The notes beneath the pieces were generated by a model, which was not told where the DNA came from, did not search any database, and was given only the letters and a program-made list of their open reading frames with translations. Shown here piece after piece: positions 43,569-53,491 of a stretch of 64,000 nt of DNA. The DNA comes from Xanthomarina maritima (GTDB taxonomy: Bacteria > Bacteroidota > Bacteroidia > Flavobacteriales > Flavobacteriaceae): NCBI RefSeq assembly GCF_008084905.1, contig NZ_VSFC01000032.1, positions 78,132-142,131 of the forward strand, written 5' to 3'. Both the position numbers and the translations under genes were made by a program. The stretch's first letter is position 1. The number at the start of each line of letters is the position of its first letter.

Positions 43569-46007
43569 TTACTGACTCAACATAGCACGTCGTGCTTCAG
43601 ATTCTAGGTTTTCGTAAGGTTCTCCTTTTACAGATACCGCAACACCTTGAATTTGACCACCTGTAAACTTAGCAGGAGATTTATACAAAGCACTAACAGC
43701 ATCACCGCTATCATACCCAACACACAATCCGTCACCTGAAAGTGTAAATTTACCTGGTTGAGTTTGCATGTTACCAGAGGCTACTACCTTATCATTAATA
43801 TATAGATTAGTATTACCAAGAATTTTTCCATGTTCACCTTTGCCAGTCATATTAAATTCCATTCCAAGGGTGTATTTGCCAGGTTTTAATGTAATGTCTG
43901 ATTCAAACACCTGTTCTGGAGCAATACCTAAGAAGTTGTAAACATAATACAGTTTCTTATTTTTAATGAACAGTGAATGTCCACCAAATCGTGATCCGTG
44001 AGCGAAAATTACACCTTCAGAATTATCTGTAACTTCAACGTTTGCAACAATTTTGTATGAACGACCACGCACATTAACGGCTACACCTTCTGGAACTGGT
44101 TCTGTATCTGGATAGTAAATGTAAGTGTCACGCGGAGCTTCGTCAGATGGACGAGGAGTACCTAGGATTTCAACAGCTACACGGTCATCCAATGGCAACA
44201 CATTATTTCTTTTTGCTTCTTCCATCCAAAGTTTTTTCAATTCTTCTAATTTTTCAGGATGCTGAGCAGCGAGGTCCTTTGATTGTGACCAATCTTCTTC
44301 TAAGTTATAAAGTTCCCATTTATCTTGATCAAAGTCACTAGTACCGTTAATAGGTGCGTGGATAGCCGCTGCATGCCAACCATCTTTCCAAATTCCTCGT
44401 GTACCAAATATTTCGTAATACTGTACATGTTTCTCTGTTGGGTCATCTGGTTTAGCATCAAAAGTATAAGCCATAGAAACACCTGATAATGGATACTGTT
44501 TTACACCATGGTTAACCTCTGGCATTTCAAGACCAATCACTTCCAAGATTGTTGGTACAATATCTACTGAGTGGTGATATTGGTGACGCAGTTCGCCACG
44601 TGCCTTAATGCCTTTAGGCCATGAAATAATTAGTGGATCAGCAGTACCTCCTTGATATTCGGCGTAGCGCTTAAACATTTTATAAGGTGCTGAAAATGCA
44701 GATGCCCATCCGGTAGGGAAGTGTTCATAAGTGTCTTGACCTCCTAATTTGTCAATGTACTTCATGTTTTCCTCCAATGTATCTGGCCAGCCATTAAATA
44801 ACTTATTTTCGTTAACAGAACCATCTGGAGAGCCTTCTCCAGAGGTGCCATTGTCTGCAGCATATATAATAAGTGTGTTTTCGTATTGACCAGTTTCTTT
44901 CAAATAGTCAATAACACGTCCAACCTGCGCATCTGTATATGTTGAATAGGCAGCAAATACTTCAGCCATACGGTTAAAAAGTTTCTTTTCATTGTCGTTT
45001 AAGGAATCCCAAGGGCGTACTTGATCTAGTTTATTCGCTAAATCACCATGAATAGGATTAATGGCTGTATTAACTGTATTTTCTGGTATAACCCCTTTCT
45101 CTTTCATACGCGCAGTTACCCATGTACGATAAGCATCATATCCATCATCAAATTTACCTTTATATTTATCTATTTCTTCTTGAGGAACTTGATGAGGTGC
45201 ATGATTGGCTCCTGGATTAAACCACATATAGAATGGTTTAGAAGGATTGGATGCATCTTTATTACGTAACATTTCAATTGCTTGGTCAGCAAGATCTTTG
45301 GATAAGTGATAACCATCATCAGGCATATATGGCTGATCAATAAAATCATTATCTTTTACTAAGTCAGGAAACCACTGATTGGTTTCACCACCAAGGAATC
45401 CATAGAAGCGATCCCAACCTTGATTTAGTGGCCATTCACCACGATATCCTCCAGGAGCAACATCTTGTTCAGGCACATTATGGTTTTTACCAACCCATAA
45501 AGTAGCATAACCATTATTTTGTAAGACTTCAGCAACGGTTGTAACTTGCTTAGGGAAGCGACCGTTGTATCCTGGGTATCCGCTAGCGGTTTCGGTAATT
45601 GATCCAAATCCATTCAAGTGATGATTGCGTCCAGTCTGCAGCGTAGAACGCGTTGGTGCACACAATGCAGTAGTGTGCCATTGCGTATATAATAACCCAT
45701 CGGCAGCAAGTTTGTCTAATGTTGGCATCTGGATGCGACCTCCATAAGGAGACCATGCAGCTTGCCCTGTGTCATCATATAAAATAAAAAGAACGTTTGG
45801 GGCTCCTTTTGGTGCCTTCTTAGGAAGAAATGGTTCCCAATCTGGTTTGGAATCACGGGTGTCTAATTCAATCTTTCCTTTAAAGCCACGCATTAACTCA
45901 GCTTCTGTAGGCTCATCTGAAGAGACGACTGCTTTTTTTTGTTCACAGCCTACTAAAAATAGCAGAACAATGAATGTTGTTACAAATTTTAACGATAATT
46001 TTTTCAT
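43569..46007 (-). CDS. Arylsulfatase lipoprotein (formylglycine-dependent, S1 type)
   Basis: 812 residues. Lipoprotein signal MKKLSLKFVTTFIVLLFLVG with Cys21. Metal-binding Asp pair in NVLFILYDDTG (78-79), the formylglycine motif CAPTR (Cys116) in TTALCAPTRSTLQTGR, and AADNGTSGEGSPDGS plus FNPGANHAPH for the other metal and substrate residues. A C-terminal domain of about 200 residues (ANVEVTDNSEGVIFAHG ...) is beta-rich. It removes sulfate from an organic ester at the cell surface; the true substrate is unknown. No maturing enzyme lies in the window. Base composition is visibly richer in G and C than in neighbours, and remnants flank it, so it was probably acquired. Confidence 0.93.
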   Translation of the reverse strand: MKKLSLKFVTTFIVLLFLVGCEQKKAVVSSDEPTEAELMRGFKGKIELDTRDSKPDWEPFLPKKAPKGAPNVLFILYDDTGQAAWSPYGGRIQMPTLDKLAADGLLYTQWHTTALCAPTRSTLQTGRNHHLNGFGSITETASGYPGYNGRFPKQVTTVAEVLQNNGYATLWVGKNHNVPEQDVAPGGYRGEWPLNQGWDRFYGFLGGETNQWFPDLVKDNDFIDQPYMPDDGYHLSKDLADQAIEMLRNKDASNPSKPFYMWFNPGANHAPHQVPQEEIDKYKGKFDDGYDAYRTWVTARMKEKGVIPENTVNTAINPIHGDLANKLDQVRPWDSLNDNEKKLFNRMAEVFAAYSTYTDAQVGRVIDYLKETGQYENTLIIYAADNGTSGEGSPDGSVNENKLFNGWPDTLEENMKYIDKLGGQDTYEHFPTGWASAFSAPYKMFKRYAEYQGGTADPLIISWPKGIKARGELRHQYHHSVDIVPTILEVIGLEMPEVNHGVKQYPLSGVSMAYTFDAKPDDPTEKHVQYYEIFGTRGIWKDGWHAAAIHAPINGTSDFDQDKWELYNLEEDWSQSKDLAAQHPEKLEELKKLWMEEAKRNNVLPLDDRVAVEILGTPRPSDEAPRDTYIYYPDTEPVPEGVAVNVRGRSYKIVANVEVTDNSEGVIFAHGSRFGGHSLFIKNKKLYYVYNFLGIAPEQVFESDITLKPGKYTLGMEFNMTGKGEHGKILGNTNLYINDKVVASGNMQTQPGKFTLSGDGLCVGYDSGDAVSALYKSPAKFTGGQIQGVAVSVKGEPYENLESEARRAMLSQ

Positions 46008-46358
46008 AAAGTTGGAAATTTAATTAAGGATAAAGATAATAATAATAAGAAAAATAAAATCTAATAAACAATCGATGCAACATAATGGATATATCAATTG
46101 AAATCCCTAAAATATAGAAAGTAGGTGCAATTCATATAGATTAAACGTATTGATTGTTTGTTGTTTATACTAGTTCAAATGTAAGTTTGAATTATATGAG
46201 GTGATAGCAACTGTTTTATTCAATCAATAAATTACTGTTATTTAATCTGTTTTAGTTGATTCAATTTTCAATAAGTTGCTCCAAAATTACACACAACTTG
46301 TAATATAAACTCAAATATAACTTATTAGCAAATAAACTTTTTGAATGAAACATAATAA
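46008..46358. other. Intergenic region upstream of the arylsulfatase gene
   Basis: No gene is seen. On the minus strand two -7-like boxes occur: TACATTTG at 46176-46183 and TAATTTTG at 46282-46289, the second with a TTG at 46312-46314, spaced 22 bases. The first overlaps a perfect palindrome TTCAAA/TTTGAA (46174-46192), which could be a regulator site. The leader would be 170-270 bases. These are suggestions from pattern only. Confidence 0.35.
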
Positions 46359-46934
46359 TTACATCTTATTAAGGTGATTAACCAACTGTTTTATTGCTTT
46401 TCCACGATGTCCAATCTGGTTTTTTTCATCTAAAGAAATTTCTGCAAAGGTTTTTGTGTACCCTTTGGCTTTAAAAATAGGGTCGTAACCAAACCCTTGT
46501 TCGCCATGTTTTTCGGTAGTAATATCTCCTTTACAAATACCAGTAAAAGTGTGTAATTTTTCATCTAAATGTAAAGCTATAACTGTTTTAAATTGGGCTT
46601 GTCGGTTACTAGAGAGATTGAGTTCGTCTAAAAGCTTGTTCATATTATCTGTAGCATCACGTTGAGGTCCTGCATAACGTGCCGAATAAACACCAGGAGC
46701 ATTGTTTAAAGCTTCAACTTCCAAACCTGTGTCGTCTGCAAAGCAATCGTAGCCATAATGTTTTTTTATATATTCGGCTTTTTGAATGGCATTGCCTTCA
46801 ATAGTATCATGGGTTTCAGGAACATCTTCTAAACAACCAATATCCTGTAAACTTAGGAGTTTTATTTGTTGTGGAATTAAACGTTGAACTTCTTTAAGTT
46901 TATTTAAATTATTGGTTGCGAAAACAAGTTGCAT
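46359..46934 (-). CDS. rdgB: Non-canonical purine NTP pyrophosphatase (RdgB/HAM1)
   Basis: 191 residues. [21 protein letters not shown] is the substrate-binding start, followed by [47 protein letters not shown] and [18 protein letters not shown], all family hallmarks. It hydrolyses ITP, dITP and XTP to monophosphates so that deaminated purines are not built into nucleic acids. Alone on its strand between the sulfatase leader and a divergent DUF4421 gene. Confidence 0.96.
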   Translation of the reverse strand: MQLVFATNNLNKLKEVQRLIPQQIKLLSLQDIGCLEDVPETHDTIEGNAIQKAEYIKKHYGYDCFADDTGLEVEALNNAPGVYSARYAGPQRDATDNMNKLLDELNLSSNRQAQFKTVIALHLDEKLHTFTGICKGDITTEKHGEQGFGYDPIFKAKGYTKTFAEISLDEKNQIGHRGKAIKQLVNHLNKM

Positions 46935-47013
46935 ATTAGTTGAATTAATGTAATTTTAGCTTTTGTTGATTTGAACGAAATAAATACACTCAAATTTAGT
47001 TGTTTTATATTAC

Positions 47014-48024
47014 ATGATAAATAGATTCTTCCTGCTTATTTTATTTTTTATAGTTTCGGCTTCAGTGCAGTCTCAAATATTAAAAGATGCAGATTCTTTA
47101 AGAAAGAATAATGAATCTATAAGTGTTATGCAAATAGCAGATTCGTTATTTATAGATCGAAATATTAAAAACTATTCACTTCGATTATTTTCTAATTATA
47201 AGGTTAAAAAGTTTAGTATTCGAAATGATGATTCAAAATTAAAATATGTACCTAACAATAAGTATGGTATTGGTTTTGGTTTTGCCAGTAGTAAGGTTTT
47301 AATAGATATAGCTTTTAATTTAAAAACAAATAAAGAAGATGTTACCAATCGGTTTGATGCGCAAGGCACTTTAATTGCTGGAAAAAACCATTATGTCAAT
47401 GGGTTTGTACAGACCTATAAAGGGTTTAATATTAAAAATGATTTTAACGAACCTACTGAGTTTAGAAGTGATATTAGATCTGTAACTGTTGGGTTTAATT
47501 ATCTTTTTACCTTATCTGAAATAGAGTTTTCATATTCGCTCTTAAAAGCTGGTTTAGCTAAAAGAAATAAAAGTGTTTACATTACAGGAGGACTTGGACT
47601 TTTTGGGGTGTACGATTATTTTTCTGCTGATAATGATATCATGCCTGAAAATGGTGAATTGTATTTTGACGAGTATGCGCAAATTAAGCGATATAATAGT
47701 GCAGCAGTAGGAGTTTTAGGAGGGTTTTTATCTGTTTTTATGTTACCTAAAAACTTTATTGCATCGTGTAATATTATGCCAGGAATAGCGCTAATGAATA
47801 AACACATAGAGATACAAGATGACACTTATAAACCTTTAAAACCGATGCTTTATAAATTAGATTACACGTTGGCTTTGGGTTATAATGCCAAGCGATATTA
47901 CTTAACACTAATTTATAACGATGGTTTTTATGCAACTAATTTAGATCATGGTAATAAATATACTTTTAACCTATCTAAAGCAAAATTAGCTTTTGGATAC
48001 AAATTGGGAGTCAATAAAAAATAG
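47014..48024 (+). CDS. DUF4421-family outer-membrane protein
   Basis: 336 residues. After a signal peptide (MINRFFLLILFFIVSASVQS) come repeated amphipathic strands (YGIGFGFASSKVLIDIAFNL, KNHYVNGFVQTYKGF, DIRSVTVGFNYLFTLSE) and an ending KLAFGYKLGVNKK. This is the DUF4421 family, beta-barrels of Bacteroidetes with unknown function. It is convergent with the VF530 gene, two bases away. Confidence 0.82.
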   Translation: MINRFFLLILFFIVSASVQSQILKDADSLRKNNESISVMQIADSLFIDRNIKNYSLRLFSNYKVKKFSIRNDDSKLKYVPNNKYGIGFGFASSKVLIDIAFNLKTNKEDVTNRFDAQGTLIAGKNHYVNGFVQTYKGFNIKNDFNEPTEFRSDIRSVTVGFNYLFTLSEIEFSYSLLKAGLAKRNKSVYITGGLGLFGVYDYFSADNDIMPENGELYFDEYAQIKRYNSAAVGVLGGFLSVFMLPKNFIASCNIMPGIALMNKHIEIQDDTYKPLKPMLYKLDYTLALGYNAKRYYLTLIYNDGFYATNLDHGNKYTFNLSKAKLAFGYKLGVNKK

Positions 48025-48025
48025 A

Positions 48026-48250
48026 TTATATCTTTTTTCTCAACATGTTTAAATACATGTTTTCAACTTTTGTTCTAGCCCAAGGTGTTCGTCTTAAAAA
48101 TTTTAAACTCGATTTTATTGAAGGGTTATCTTGAAAACAACGAACATTAATCTTATGTCCCATATATTCCCAACCATAATGCGCTTCAAGGTCAGTAACT
48201 ATTTGCTCTAATTTTATTCCATGCAACGGATTGTTTGGTTGTGTTTCCAT
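48026..48250 (-). CDS. VF530-family (DUF2132) small protein
   Basis: 74 residues: NPLHGIKLEQIVTDLEAHYGWEYMG ... FLRRTPWARTKVENMYL is the complete VF530 domain, a small helical DNA-binding-like fold of unknown role found widely in marine bacteria. It directly abuts the next minus-strand gene (stop at 48251), so it is part of a three-gene unit with the RhlE helicase. Confidence 0.9.
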   Translation of the reverse strand: METQPNNPLHGIKLEQIVTDLEAHYGWEYMGHKINVRCFQDNPSIKSSLKFLRRTPWARTKVENMYLNMLRKKI

Positions 48251-48466
48251 TTATAATTCTAAAACTAGTTTTTTAATTTTTACAGCTTTTTCAAAATGGT
48301 CTAACTTATGAGTTAAAATCCACCAAGTTGCAGTTTCCATAAGTAATTCAGGGTTATCGTTCTTATTAGAAAAAAAAGCATAAAAAGATAAGCCAACATT
48401 TGGACCATTTTGTTCAATCTTTTTATTGCAAACGTCTACTATTTTTTCTTTAAGAGATTGAGTCAT
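48251..48466 (-). CDS. DUF6500-like small protein
   Basis: 71 residues, cytosolic: MTQSLKEKIVDVCNKKIEQN, then GPNVGLSFYAFFSNKNDNPELLMETATWWI. I recall this as the DUF6500 family, of unknown function. It lies 3 bases after the RhlE-type helicase and 0 bases before the VF530 gene, so it is co-transcribed with both. Confidence 0.75.
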   Translation of the reverse strand: MTQSLKEKIVDVCNKKIEQNGPNVGLSFYAFFSNKNDNPELLMETATWWILTHKLDHFEKAVKIKKLVLEL

Positions 48467-48469
48467 TTA

Positions 48470-49768
48470 TTAATTTCTTCTGTCTTCCGAACGTCTTTTG
48501 TTTCTTTTAGGACGTCTAGAATTACTTGGTTTGTTACTGTTGTTAGATTTGTTTGAATTTTGCGAGCGTTTGTTATTATTGTTTGAACGCGAATTTCTTC
48601 CTCCACCTTGTTTTCTAGGTTCTGTTGAAGCATTTGGATCTGGCTCAAAACCTTCCAAAATTTCTTTAGGAATTTTCATGCCTACTAATTTTTCAATATC
48701 TTTTAAATAGGTTGTTTCATCTGCACTAACTAATGAAATAGCTTCGCCACTTGCTCCAGCTCGACCTGTTCTACCAATTCTATGAACGTAGTCCTCAGAA
48801 ATATTTGGAAGTTCAAAATTAACAACATGTGGCAATAAAGGAATGTCTAACCCACGAGCAGCAATATCTGTTGCAACTAAAACACGAACACTTCCGTTTT
48901 TAAAACCTGCTAATGCTTTAGTTCTGGCTCCTTGACTTTTATTGCCATGAATAGCAGCTGCCGATATTCCAGCACTTACCATTTTTTTGCAAAGTTTATT
49001 GGCTCCATGTTTCGTTCTAGTAAAAACTAATACTTGTTTCCAATTACCATCAGAAATTAACTTAATGATTAAATCTGTTTTCTTACCACTTGCTACACGA
49101 TATACTTTTTGATTAATAGCATCAACAGTCGAATTTTCTGGAGTCGCTTCCACTTGAATAGGATGGTGTAAAATACCATTTGCTAATTTTCTAATATCTT
49201 TTGAAAATGTGGCAGAAAACATTAAATTCTGACGTTTTGCAGGCATTTTATCCATAATTCGTTCAATATCGCGTAAAAATCCCATGTCTAGCATTCTATC
49301 TGCTTCGTCTAAAACTAGAATTTCAATGCGTTTTAATGATAAAACCCCTTGACTTTCTAAATCTAATAATCTTCCTGGAGTTGCAACTAATATATCAACT
49401 CCTTGACGTATGGCAGCAGCTTGTGGTTTCTGATTTACACCTCCAAAAATAACAACACTTCTTATGTTTAAAAACTCACTATATTCTTTAACATTCGCAT
49501 ACACTTGAGCTGCTAATTCTCGTGTTGGTGTTAATACTAAAGCACGAATAGGTCTGAATTTAGACTTTTCTCTTTCCGAAAGTATTTGAAGCATTGGTAA
49601 TGTAAAACCAGCTGTTTTTCCAGTTCCAGTTTGTGCAGATGCTAAAACATCTTTTCCTTGTAAAATGGGTGGAATGGCTTTTTGTTGTATTGGAGATGGC
49701 TCACTGTATCCTTTTTTACTGACAGCTTTAAGAATAGCTTCAGAAAGACCTAATTTGTTAAATGACAT
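48470..49768 (-). CDS. rhlE: DEAD-box RNA helicase, RhlE type
   Basis: 432 residues from the ATG at 49768 ([21 protein letters not shown]); the open frame extends 17 codons further to 49819, but the ATG at 49768 starts exactly at the conserved Q-motif helix. Motifs: [64 protein letters not shown]. The tail of about 60 residues is rich in Asn, Ser, Arg and Lys and probably disordered. It unwinds structured RNA. The first gene of a unit with the DUF6500-like and VF530 genes. Confidence 0.95.
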   Translation of the reverse strand: MSFNKLGLSEAILKAVSKKGYSEPSPIQQKAIPPILQGKDVLASAQTGTGKTAGFTLPMLQILSEREKSKFRPIRALVLTPTRELAAQVYANVKEYSEFLNIRSVVIFGGVNQKPQAAAIRQGVDILVATPGRLLDLESQGVLSLKRIEILVLDEADRMLDMGFLRDIERIMDKMPAKRQNLMFSATFSKDIRKLANGILHHPIQVEATPENSTVDAINQKVYRVASGKKTDLIIKLISDGNWKQVLVFTRTKHGANKLCKKMVSAGISAAAIHGNKSQGARTKALAGFKNGSVRVLVATDIAARGLDIPLLPHVVNFELPNISEDYVHRIGRTGRAGASGEAISLVSADETTYLKDIEKLVGMKIPKEILEGFEPDPNASTEPRKQGGGRNSRSNNNNKRSQNSNKSNNSNKPSNSRRPKRNKRRSEDRRN

Positions 49769-49938
49769 ATATTGTATTTGTAGAATGACAAATAGTATGT
49801 CATTTTTAATTGTCTGCAAAGTTACAGCTAATTTTTTCCGAAGTACTTTAAATATTTATTATTCTTTGACTATTCGTTTTAATAATTAACTATTTAATTT
49901 ATATGTAATTACTAATAAAATTCAGATATTAGCTATAT

Positions 49939-51675
49939 ATGAATACTTCATTTATTGATAAATTAAAGAATCGCCAAGTTTGGAAGTCTTTTGTAGCCTA
50001 TCCAGCAGCTTCTTTTATTATTCTTCAAGCAGTAGATTTTTTTATTTCAAAATATGGGTTAAACTCAAAAATGCTAACCCTAACCCTAATACTATTAATT
50101 GGAGGCTTTTTTATTTCAGTTTTATGGAATTGGAATCATGGAGAGAAAGGTATTCAAAAAGTAACCCGAAAAGAACAATTAATTTATGGTTTGATAACAA
50201 TTATAACTGTTTTGTATGCTAGTTTTTATTGGGCAAATGCTGAAGATTTTAATAATTATTCTAAATCTCAGGCATCAATTAATTTTAGAAAATTAGCAGT
50301 TTTACCATTTGAAAATAAAACAAATGATGCATCATTTGTTTATTTATCTGATGGAATTCCAGAAAATCTGATTAATCATATATCAAGATTAACAAATTTA
50401 AGAGTCTTATCTCGCAATTCAACTTTCATACTTAACGAATCAGATAGAAATGCTCAAGGAGTACAAAAAAAGTTGGATGCTGATTTAATGCTTTCAGGTA
50501 GAATTGAACAATTAGATAATAAATTGATGGTGAATTGTCAGTTAGTTAATGTTGGTGATGGAACGCAAATTTGGGGAGACAAGTTTTTATTTAAAAATAA
50601 TAATGTTGTGGAACTTGAAGATCTTATTACTAATTCTTTATTGAAATCTTTACCAAGCTCTTCAAGAAAAGAAAATCAATCAAAACAACAATTAAAAAGC
50701 AATAATCCTGAAGTACAAGCACATTATATGAAAGGTCGCGCTTTAAGTTATGGTTCTACATCTGAGGAAGCAGAAAAAGCTTTAAATCACTTTAGGCAAG
50801 CTATTGAAATTGATCCGAAATTTGTGCCAGCTTACGTTGCTATTGCAAATGAAAAAATTATCCAAGCTATGTTTTCTACAGCAACAAGAGATGAAATTTT
50901 CAATGAATCTCGAATGGCGGTTCAAACTGCAATAGCTTTAGATCCAGAATATTCTGAAGCTTATGTTGTTGATGGTTCTATTAAATTTTATGGAGATTTT
51001 AATTGGAGCGAAGCAGAAGCGTCTTATAAAAAAGCATTTGATTTAGATTCTCTAAATGTAAATGCTTTAATTAGATATTCGGCATTTTTAGCAGCAATGA
51101 AACGATATGATGAAGCTTTAATTTTAGCTGATAAAGCTATATTGTTAGACCCTATATCTATTTCAAGTCTTCATAATTTAGGTTGGGTTAATTTATTGGC
51201 TCGGAATTTTGAAACATCAGAACTAGCTTTTAGTGAAGCTCTAGATATTCATCCAAATTGGATTTGGGGTTATATAAAAAGAGGCTATACCAGAATGTTT
51301 CTACATAAATGTGATTTAGCATTAGAAGACACGAATAAAGCACGAAGCCTAATTAATGGCAGAGGAGGTGATTTATTAGAGAGTACATTTATAGAAATAT
51401 ATGGTGTATGTAATTTTGATGAATTAAAATATACTGCCATTACTAATTATTTAAGCGAAGTTAATGAAACAAATTATAACGACCCAGTTGCTGTTAGTTT
51501 CGTTTATTTAATTAAAGACGATTTAGATTTATTTTTTTATTGGATGGAAAAAAGTATTAAAGAAAAATCACCAAGTGTTTATTTGTATGGTTTAGATTTA
51601 TTTTTAAGTGAAGACATTCAAAATAATCCTAGATTTATTGAATTGAAAGCGTTATTAAACTTTCCAAGTAAATAA
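49939..51675 (+). CDS. Membrane-anchored TolB-like / TPR protein
   Basis: 578 residues. Residues 15-100 contain three membrane helices (VWKSFVAYPAASFIILQAVDFFI, MLTLTLILLIGGFFISVLW, LIYGLITIITVLYASFYW). Residues 115-235 are a FlgO/TolB-N-like domain (RKLAVLPFENKTNDASFVYLSDGIPENLINHISRL ... LMLSGRIEQLDNKLMVNCQLV), and residues 255-560 are TPR repeats. In related proteins this domain pair follows a cyclase or a DNA-binding domain; here neither is present. The role is probably protein assembly or signalling at the inner membrane, but this is a guess. Confidence 0.85.
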   Translation: MNTSFIDKLKNRQVWKSFVAYPAASFIILQAVDFFISKYGLNSKMLTLTLILLIGGFFISVLWNWNHGEKGIQKVTRKEQLIYGLITIITVLYASFYWANAEDFNNYSKSQASINFRKLAVLPFENKTNDASFVYLSDGIPENLINHISRLTNLRVLSRNSTFILNESDRNAQGVQKKLDADLMLSGRIEQLDNKLMVNCQLVNVGDGTQIWGDKFLFKNNNVVELEDLITNSLLKSLPSSSRKENQSKQQLKSNNPEVQAHYMKGRALSYGSTSEEAEKALNHFRQAIEIDPKFVPAYVAIANEKIIQAMFSTATRDEIFNESRMAVQTAIALDPEYSEAYVVDGSIKFYGDFNWSEAEASYKKAFDLDSLNVNALIRYSAFLAAMKRYDEALILADKAILLDPISISSLHNLGWVNLLARNFETSELAFSEALDIHPNWIWGYIKRGYTRMFLHKCDLALEDTNKARSLINGRGGDLLESTFIEIYGVCNFDELKYTAITNYLSEVNETNYNDPVAVSFVYLIKDDLDLFFYWMEKSIKEKSPSVYLYGLDLFLSEDIQNNPRFIELKALLNFPSK

Positions 51676-51811
51676 ATAATAATAACAAACTAGGTGAGAA
51701 TTTAGTTGTCTCTTTAAAATAACTGCCAGATACTTTTGTTTATAATTCTTTGGAAGTAATTATAGAATAAAAATATCTTTAGTATCTTTAAGAAATTCAA
51801 CCAACTAACAA

Positions 51812-53452
51812 ATGCCAGACTTTCACTCACCATTGGAAGCTTTCTTATATTGGGAAGCAAAAGCACCAAAAAATATTTTTTTAAAGCAACCAATTCATGG
51901 TAAAATAAAAACCTATTCATTTGCTGAAGCAGGTGAAGAGGCTCGAAAAATAGCTTCTGCTATACAATCTTATCATTTGCCTAACAGAAGTCATGTTGCT
52001 ATATTATCTAATAATTGCGCACATTGGATGATGGCAGATATTGCTATTATGATGGCTGGACATGTGTCTATTCCTATTTATCCAACTTTAAATGATGCGT
52101 CTATAAAACAAATTTTAGAGCATAGTGAAACAAAAGCGATTATTGTAGGGAAATTGGAAAATTTTGAAACTCAAAAATCAGGCATTCCAAAAATGCCTAT
52201 GATTAGTGTTGGCATGTTTGGTAGATATGAAGGAGATTTGTGGGAAGATTTAGTTCAAAAACATAGTCCTTTGCAGGATGTTTATATTCCAAAGCATGAC
52301 GATTTACATACCATTATTTATACGTCTGGAACTACTGGAAATCCTAAAGGAGTAATGCATACGGTAAATAACTTTGCTGAAAGCTCTAAAACTTTTAGAG
52401 AGGTTATGCAATTGCAAGAGCATATTAGAATGTTTTCATATCTTCCATTAGCACATGTAGCAGAACGTGCCATGTGTAATTCTGGAATAACTTTAGGTGC
52501 ATCTATATCTTTTGTAGAGTCTTTAGAGACATTTGCTAAAAATCTGGAAGACACGCAACCTCACATTTTCTTTGCAGTTCCTAGAATTTGGACCAAATTT
52601 AGAGACAAAATACTGGACTCTATGCCTCAAAAAAAATTGAATATTTTATTAAATATTCCTATTTTAAACTCGATAGTTAAAAATAAATTAAGACAAAAGC
52701 TGGGTTTAAAAGAAGCTGTATTTATAGTATCTGCTGCTGCTCCTATTGCTTCTAGTTTAGTTAAATGGTATAGAAAGTTAGGAATAGTTATTCATCAAGG
52801 GTATGGCATGACAGAAGATTGTTGTGTTTCTCATTTTAATACACCACAGGCTTCCAAAATTGGTACTGTTGGTAAACCGTTAATGGGAGTAAAAGCAAAA
52901 CTATCTGCTGAAGGAGAAATATGTTTGCTAAATAATTGCTTGATGGTGGGATATTATAAAAACCCAGAAGCAACTGCAGATGTATTTGATGAAGAAAGCT
53001 ATTTGAAAACTGGCGATATTGGCGAGTATGATCACGATGGGTTTCTTACTATTACTGGTCGTGTAAAAGATCAATTTAAAACAGATAAAGGAAAATACAT
53101 TTCACCTTCACATATAGAATTAATGCTTTCAAGTAATACAGATATTGAGCAAATATGTATTGTAGGAACAGGAATACCTCAACCCATAGCTTTAATAACC
53201 TTATCTGAAACTGGCAAAATAAAATTGAAAGCACAATTAGTTGAAGGGTTGATTGCTACAGTAAATAGCATTAATCCTAATCTTGAAAAACATGAAAAAG
53301 TTGAAAAGGTTATTATAATGAAAGAGGATTGGAATGTAGCTAACGGATTAACAACTCCAAGTTTAAAAGTGAAACGAAATAGTATCGAGAAAATTCATCA
53401 GGAATTTTATAAAGAATGGTTTGAAAGTACAGATAAAGTCATTTTTGAATAA
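51812..53452 (+). CDS. AMP-binding long-chain acyl-CoA synthetase-like protein
   Basis: 546 residues. ANL-superfamily motifs: TIIYTSGTTGNPKGVMHT (P-loop), GYGMTEDCCVSHFN (A5), YLKTGDIGEYDHDGFLTITGR (A7/A8) and KDQFKTDKGKYISPSHIE. It activates a fatty acid with ATP and joins it to CoA. The A10 lysine region is GLTTPSLKVKRNSIEKIH, where the catalytic Lys is expected. It resembles the FadD15 type of Bacteroidetes. It is followed by a TPR lipoprotein gene 39 bases later. Confidence 0.93.
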   Translation: MPDFHSPLEAFLYWEAKAPKNIFLKQPIHGKIKTYSFAEAGEEARKIASAIQSYHLPNRSHVAILSNNCAHWMMADIAIMMAGHVSIPIYPTLNDASIKQILEHSETKAIIVGKLENFETQKSGIPKMPMISVGMFGRYEGDLWEDLVQKHSPLQDVYIPKHDDLHTIIYTSGTTGNPKGVMHTVNNFAESSKTFREVMQLQEHIRMFSYLPLAHVAERAMCNSGITLGASISFVESLETFAKNLEDTQPHIFFAVPRIWTKFRDKILDSMPQKKLNILLNIPILNSIVKNKLRQKLGLKEAVFIVSAAAPIASSLVKWYRKLGIVIHQGYGMTEDCCVSHFNTPQASKIGTVGKPLMGVKAKLSAEGEICLLNNCLMVGYYKNPEATADVFDEESYLKTGDIGEYDHDGFLTITGRVKDQFKTDKGKYISPSHIELMLSSNTDIEQICIVGTGIPQPIALITLSETGKIKLKAQLVEGLIATVNSINPNLEKHEKVEKVIIMKEDWNVANGLTTPSLKVKRNSIEKIHQEFYKEWFESTDKVIFE

Positions 53453-53491
53453 TTTATGTATCTTTAAATCAGTAATTTAAACCACTAAAAA

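Noticed and set aside
50074-50090. Telomere-like CTAACCCTAACCCTAA sequence
   Set aside because: It lies inside the TolB/TPR gene and codes LTLTLI of a membrane helix; two copies only, so it is chance.
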